From assembly GCF_001661265.1 (NCBI RefSeq), contig NW_017566997.1, positions 1 through 64,000 on the forward strand: a stretch of DNA of 64,000 nt, read 5' to 3'. The position numbers and the translations under genes were made by a program. This DNA is from Saitoella complicata NRRL Y-17804. Its lineage: Eukaryota; Ascomycota; Saitoellomycetes; Saitoellales; Saitoellaceae. This document shows, in pieces, positions 62,620 to 64,000 of the stretch. How positions within the stretch are numbered: position 1 is the stretch's first letter; each line of letters begins with the position of its first letter. Below the pieces are notes generated by a model. It had not been told where the DNA came from. It made no database searches and saw only the letters and a program-made list of their open reading frames with translations.

Positions 62620-64000
62620 ATGGCACCCCTCACCACCGACCTCCCCCACCCAACAACCCAATGGTCCCTCCTCCAGGAACGCTTCTACCGCAAAGTCGAG
62701 AAATACACCCTGGACTGGCACCAAGACGGCATAGATCTCGACGAGTATCAAGTCGTTGGTGCGAGTTGTGGTGGTGCAATCGGTGGGATAGCCGCTGTTA
62801 ATTCAGTTGAACGCACAGTACTGATCGTGGGTGGTTTACAGCGTTGATTAGGGATGAGAATCGGATACAGAATTATACGGGGAAAACGGCGACGAGGCCG
62901 GCGGTGTTGGTGTATAGCGCCAGTGGACGACTCATACGGAAAATTCAGGTAGAAGCAATCATTTCTGTTCATAAACGGAATGCTGACGGAGATGGTTGCT
63001 ACAGTGGGATAAATCACGAATCAGAGGAGCTGGGTGGTCAGATTCCGAAAGCCTCATTCTCGTGACAGAAACTGGAATCGTACGGTGTTACGACCTCAGC
63101 GGCGACTTCTCACAATTCAACCTCGGAAAGGTACACACATGACTGCAAACATTCTACATATTACGCGAAAGTGCTGACTAACACCATGTACAGGACGCCG
63201 AAGATAACCTCATCCTCTCCGTCCGATTCTGGTCCCGCGGCCTCGTCGCCCTCCTAGGCAACAACCGCCTCACCTCAATCTCCCGCTACGACGAACCCCG
63301 CCCCCGACTCCTCGCATCCCCCGGTCTCTCCCCCGATGCGTCAATCACCGCTTGGTCGATCCTCCCACCCGAACACACGCTCTCTCGACATGTGGAGTGT
63401 TTGTTGGCGACGAATGGGGGGAGTGTGTTGGTTGCTGATGCGATTGAGAGTCAGGATCAGATGTTGACGCAGGGTCCGTTTTCGCATGTTGCTGTTAGTC
63501 CGGATGGGGCGTTTGTTGCGTTGTATAATCAAAGGAAGGGGAAGATGTGGGTTGTTAGCGCTGATTTCCAGCGGAGTTTGAGTGAGTGGGAGAGTGGCCG
63601 CGCAGGCGAGGAGGTACGGGAAGTTGTGTGGTGTGGGAATGATGCTGTCGTCGTTACCTTTGAGGGCGAAGTGGTGGTTGTTGGCCCGAGTGGTGGTGTA
63701 TTGACGTATTACTACGACTCCACCCCCCACCTCCTCCCCGAAATCGATGGTGTCTCGATATTGACAACCGAGCACTACGAACTCCTCCACCGCGTCCCAG
63801 ACTCCACCGCCGCAGTCTTCAGCATCGGTTCAACACACCCTTCCTCAACCCTCTTGGACGCATTAACCCATTTACACAATTCCGCACCGCAGGCGGATGC
63901 GGCGATCCAGCTTATTCGTCCGAGTCTGGCGGAGGCGGTTGATACGTGTGTTAAAGCCGCGGGGGTGGAGTGGGATGTTGGCTGGCAGAAACGGTTACTT
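62620..64000 (+). CDS. VPS16: VPS16, 5' part (HOPS/CORVET core subunit), runs off the window
   Basis: Vps16 binds the SNARE master Vps33 within CORVET and HOPS for endosome and vacuole fusion. Exons in the window: 62620..62782, 62842..62948, 63005..63130 and 63194..64000 (continuing), with introns of 59, 56 and 63 nt. The start is MAPLTTDLPHPTTQWSLLQE; FYRKVEKYTLDWHQDG, GGAIALIRDENRIQNY (after splicing), SASGRLIRKIQWDKSRIRGAGW and FVALYNQRKGKMWVVSADFQ follow the N-terminal beta-propeller of Vps16. The last visible residues (VDTCVKAAGVEWDVGWQKRLL) are at the start of the helical C-terminal half. The 3' part lies outside. Confidence 0.92.

Overview
The window is the left end of a fungal chromosome. 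Positions 1-131 are an uninterrupted CCCTAA array in the orientation expected for a chromosome start. The gene set (GH72 glucanosyltransferase, Zn2Cys6 regulator, THI4, SRP9/21, PPR protein, glyoxalase II) and the introns (mostly 54-75 nt, GTRNGT-type donors, CTAAC/CTGAC-type branch sites) point to a filamentous ascomycete; I cannot name the class or species.

Layout. (1) 1-12 kb is a sparse subtelomeric zone: telomere, three paralogous four-helix membrane glycoproteins of unknown function (625-2799 minus, 6230-8314 plus, 9343-11528 plus and frameshifted), and a HEN1-type small-RNA 2'-O-methyltransferase between the first two, with an interstitial telomere-like repeat just upstream of it. (2) 12-24 kb is looser: prefoldin 1, a Ser-rich tail-anchored protein, tRNA-Ser, a mitochondrial PPR protein with a duplicated start region, TRAP-alpha and THI4. 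(3) 24-64 kb is dense, mostly core genes: cohesin STAG/Scc3, CIA2, tRNA-Val, aprataxin/Hnt3, GH72, tRNA-Ala, a C-terminal Zn2Cys6 protein, mL60, RPC53, an ABM-domain protein, a small LTR-element fossil, a heme oxygenase-like protein, Pus4/TruB, RRP5, SRP9/21, RNase H1, an SLC35F-like transporter, an AT-hook protein, centrin, glyoxalase II, LAS1, NAD kinase, UraD, and the 5' part of VPS16, which runs off the right edge.

Functional themes. Many genes serve RNA and ribosome production: RRP5 and LAS1 (pre-rRNA), RPC53 (Pol III), Pus4 (tRNA), mL60 and the PPR protein (mitochondrial expression), SRP9/21 and TRAP-alpha (protein entry to the ER). Many neighbours are divergent pairs with short shared promoters (mL60/RPC53, heme oxygenase/Pus4, SRP9-21/RNase H1, SLC35F/AT-hook). 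The most unusual observations are the unknown subtelomeric membrane family, an apparent 2-nucleotide microexon in glyoxalase II, and a 436-bp LTR-derived insertion with inverted U5-type ends and a 5-bp target duplication. All calls were made by reading the sequence; no database search was run.
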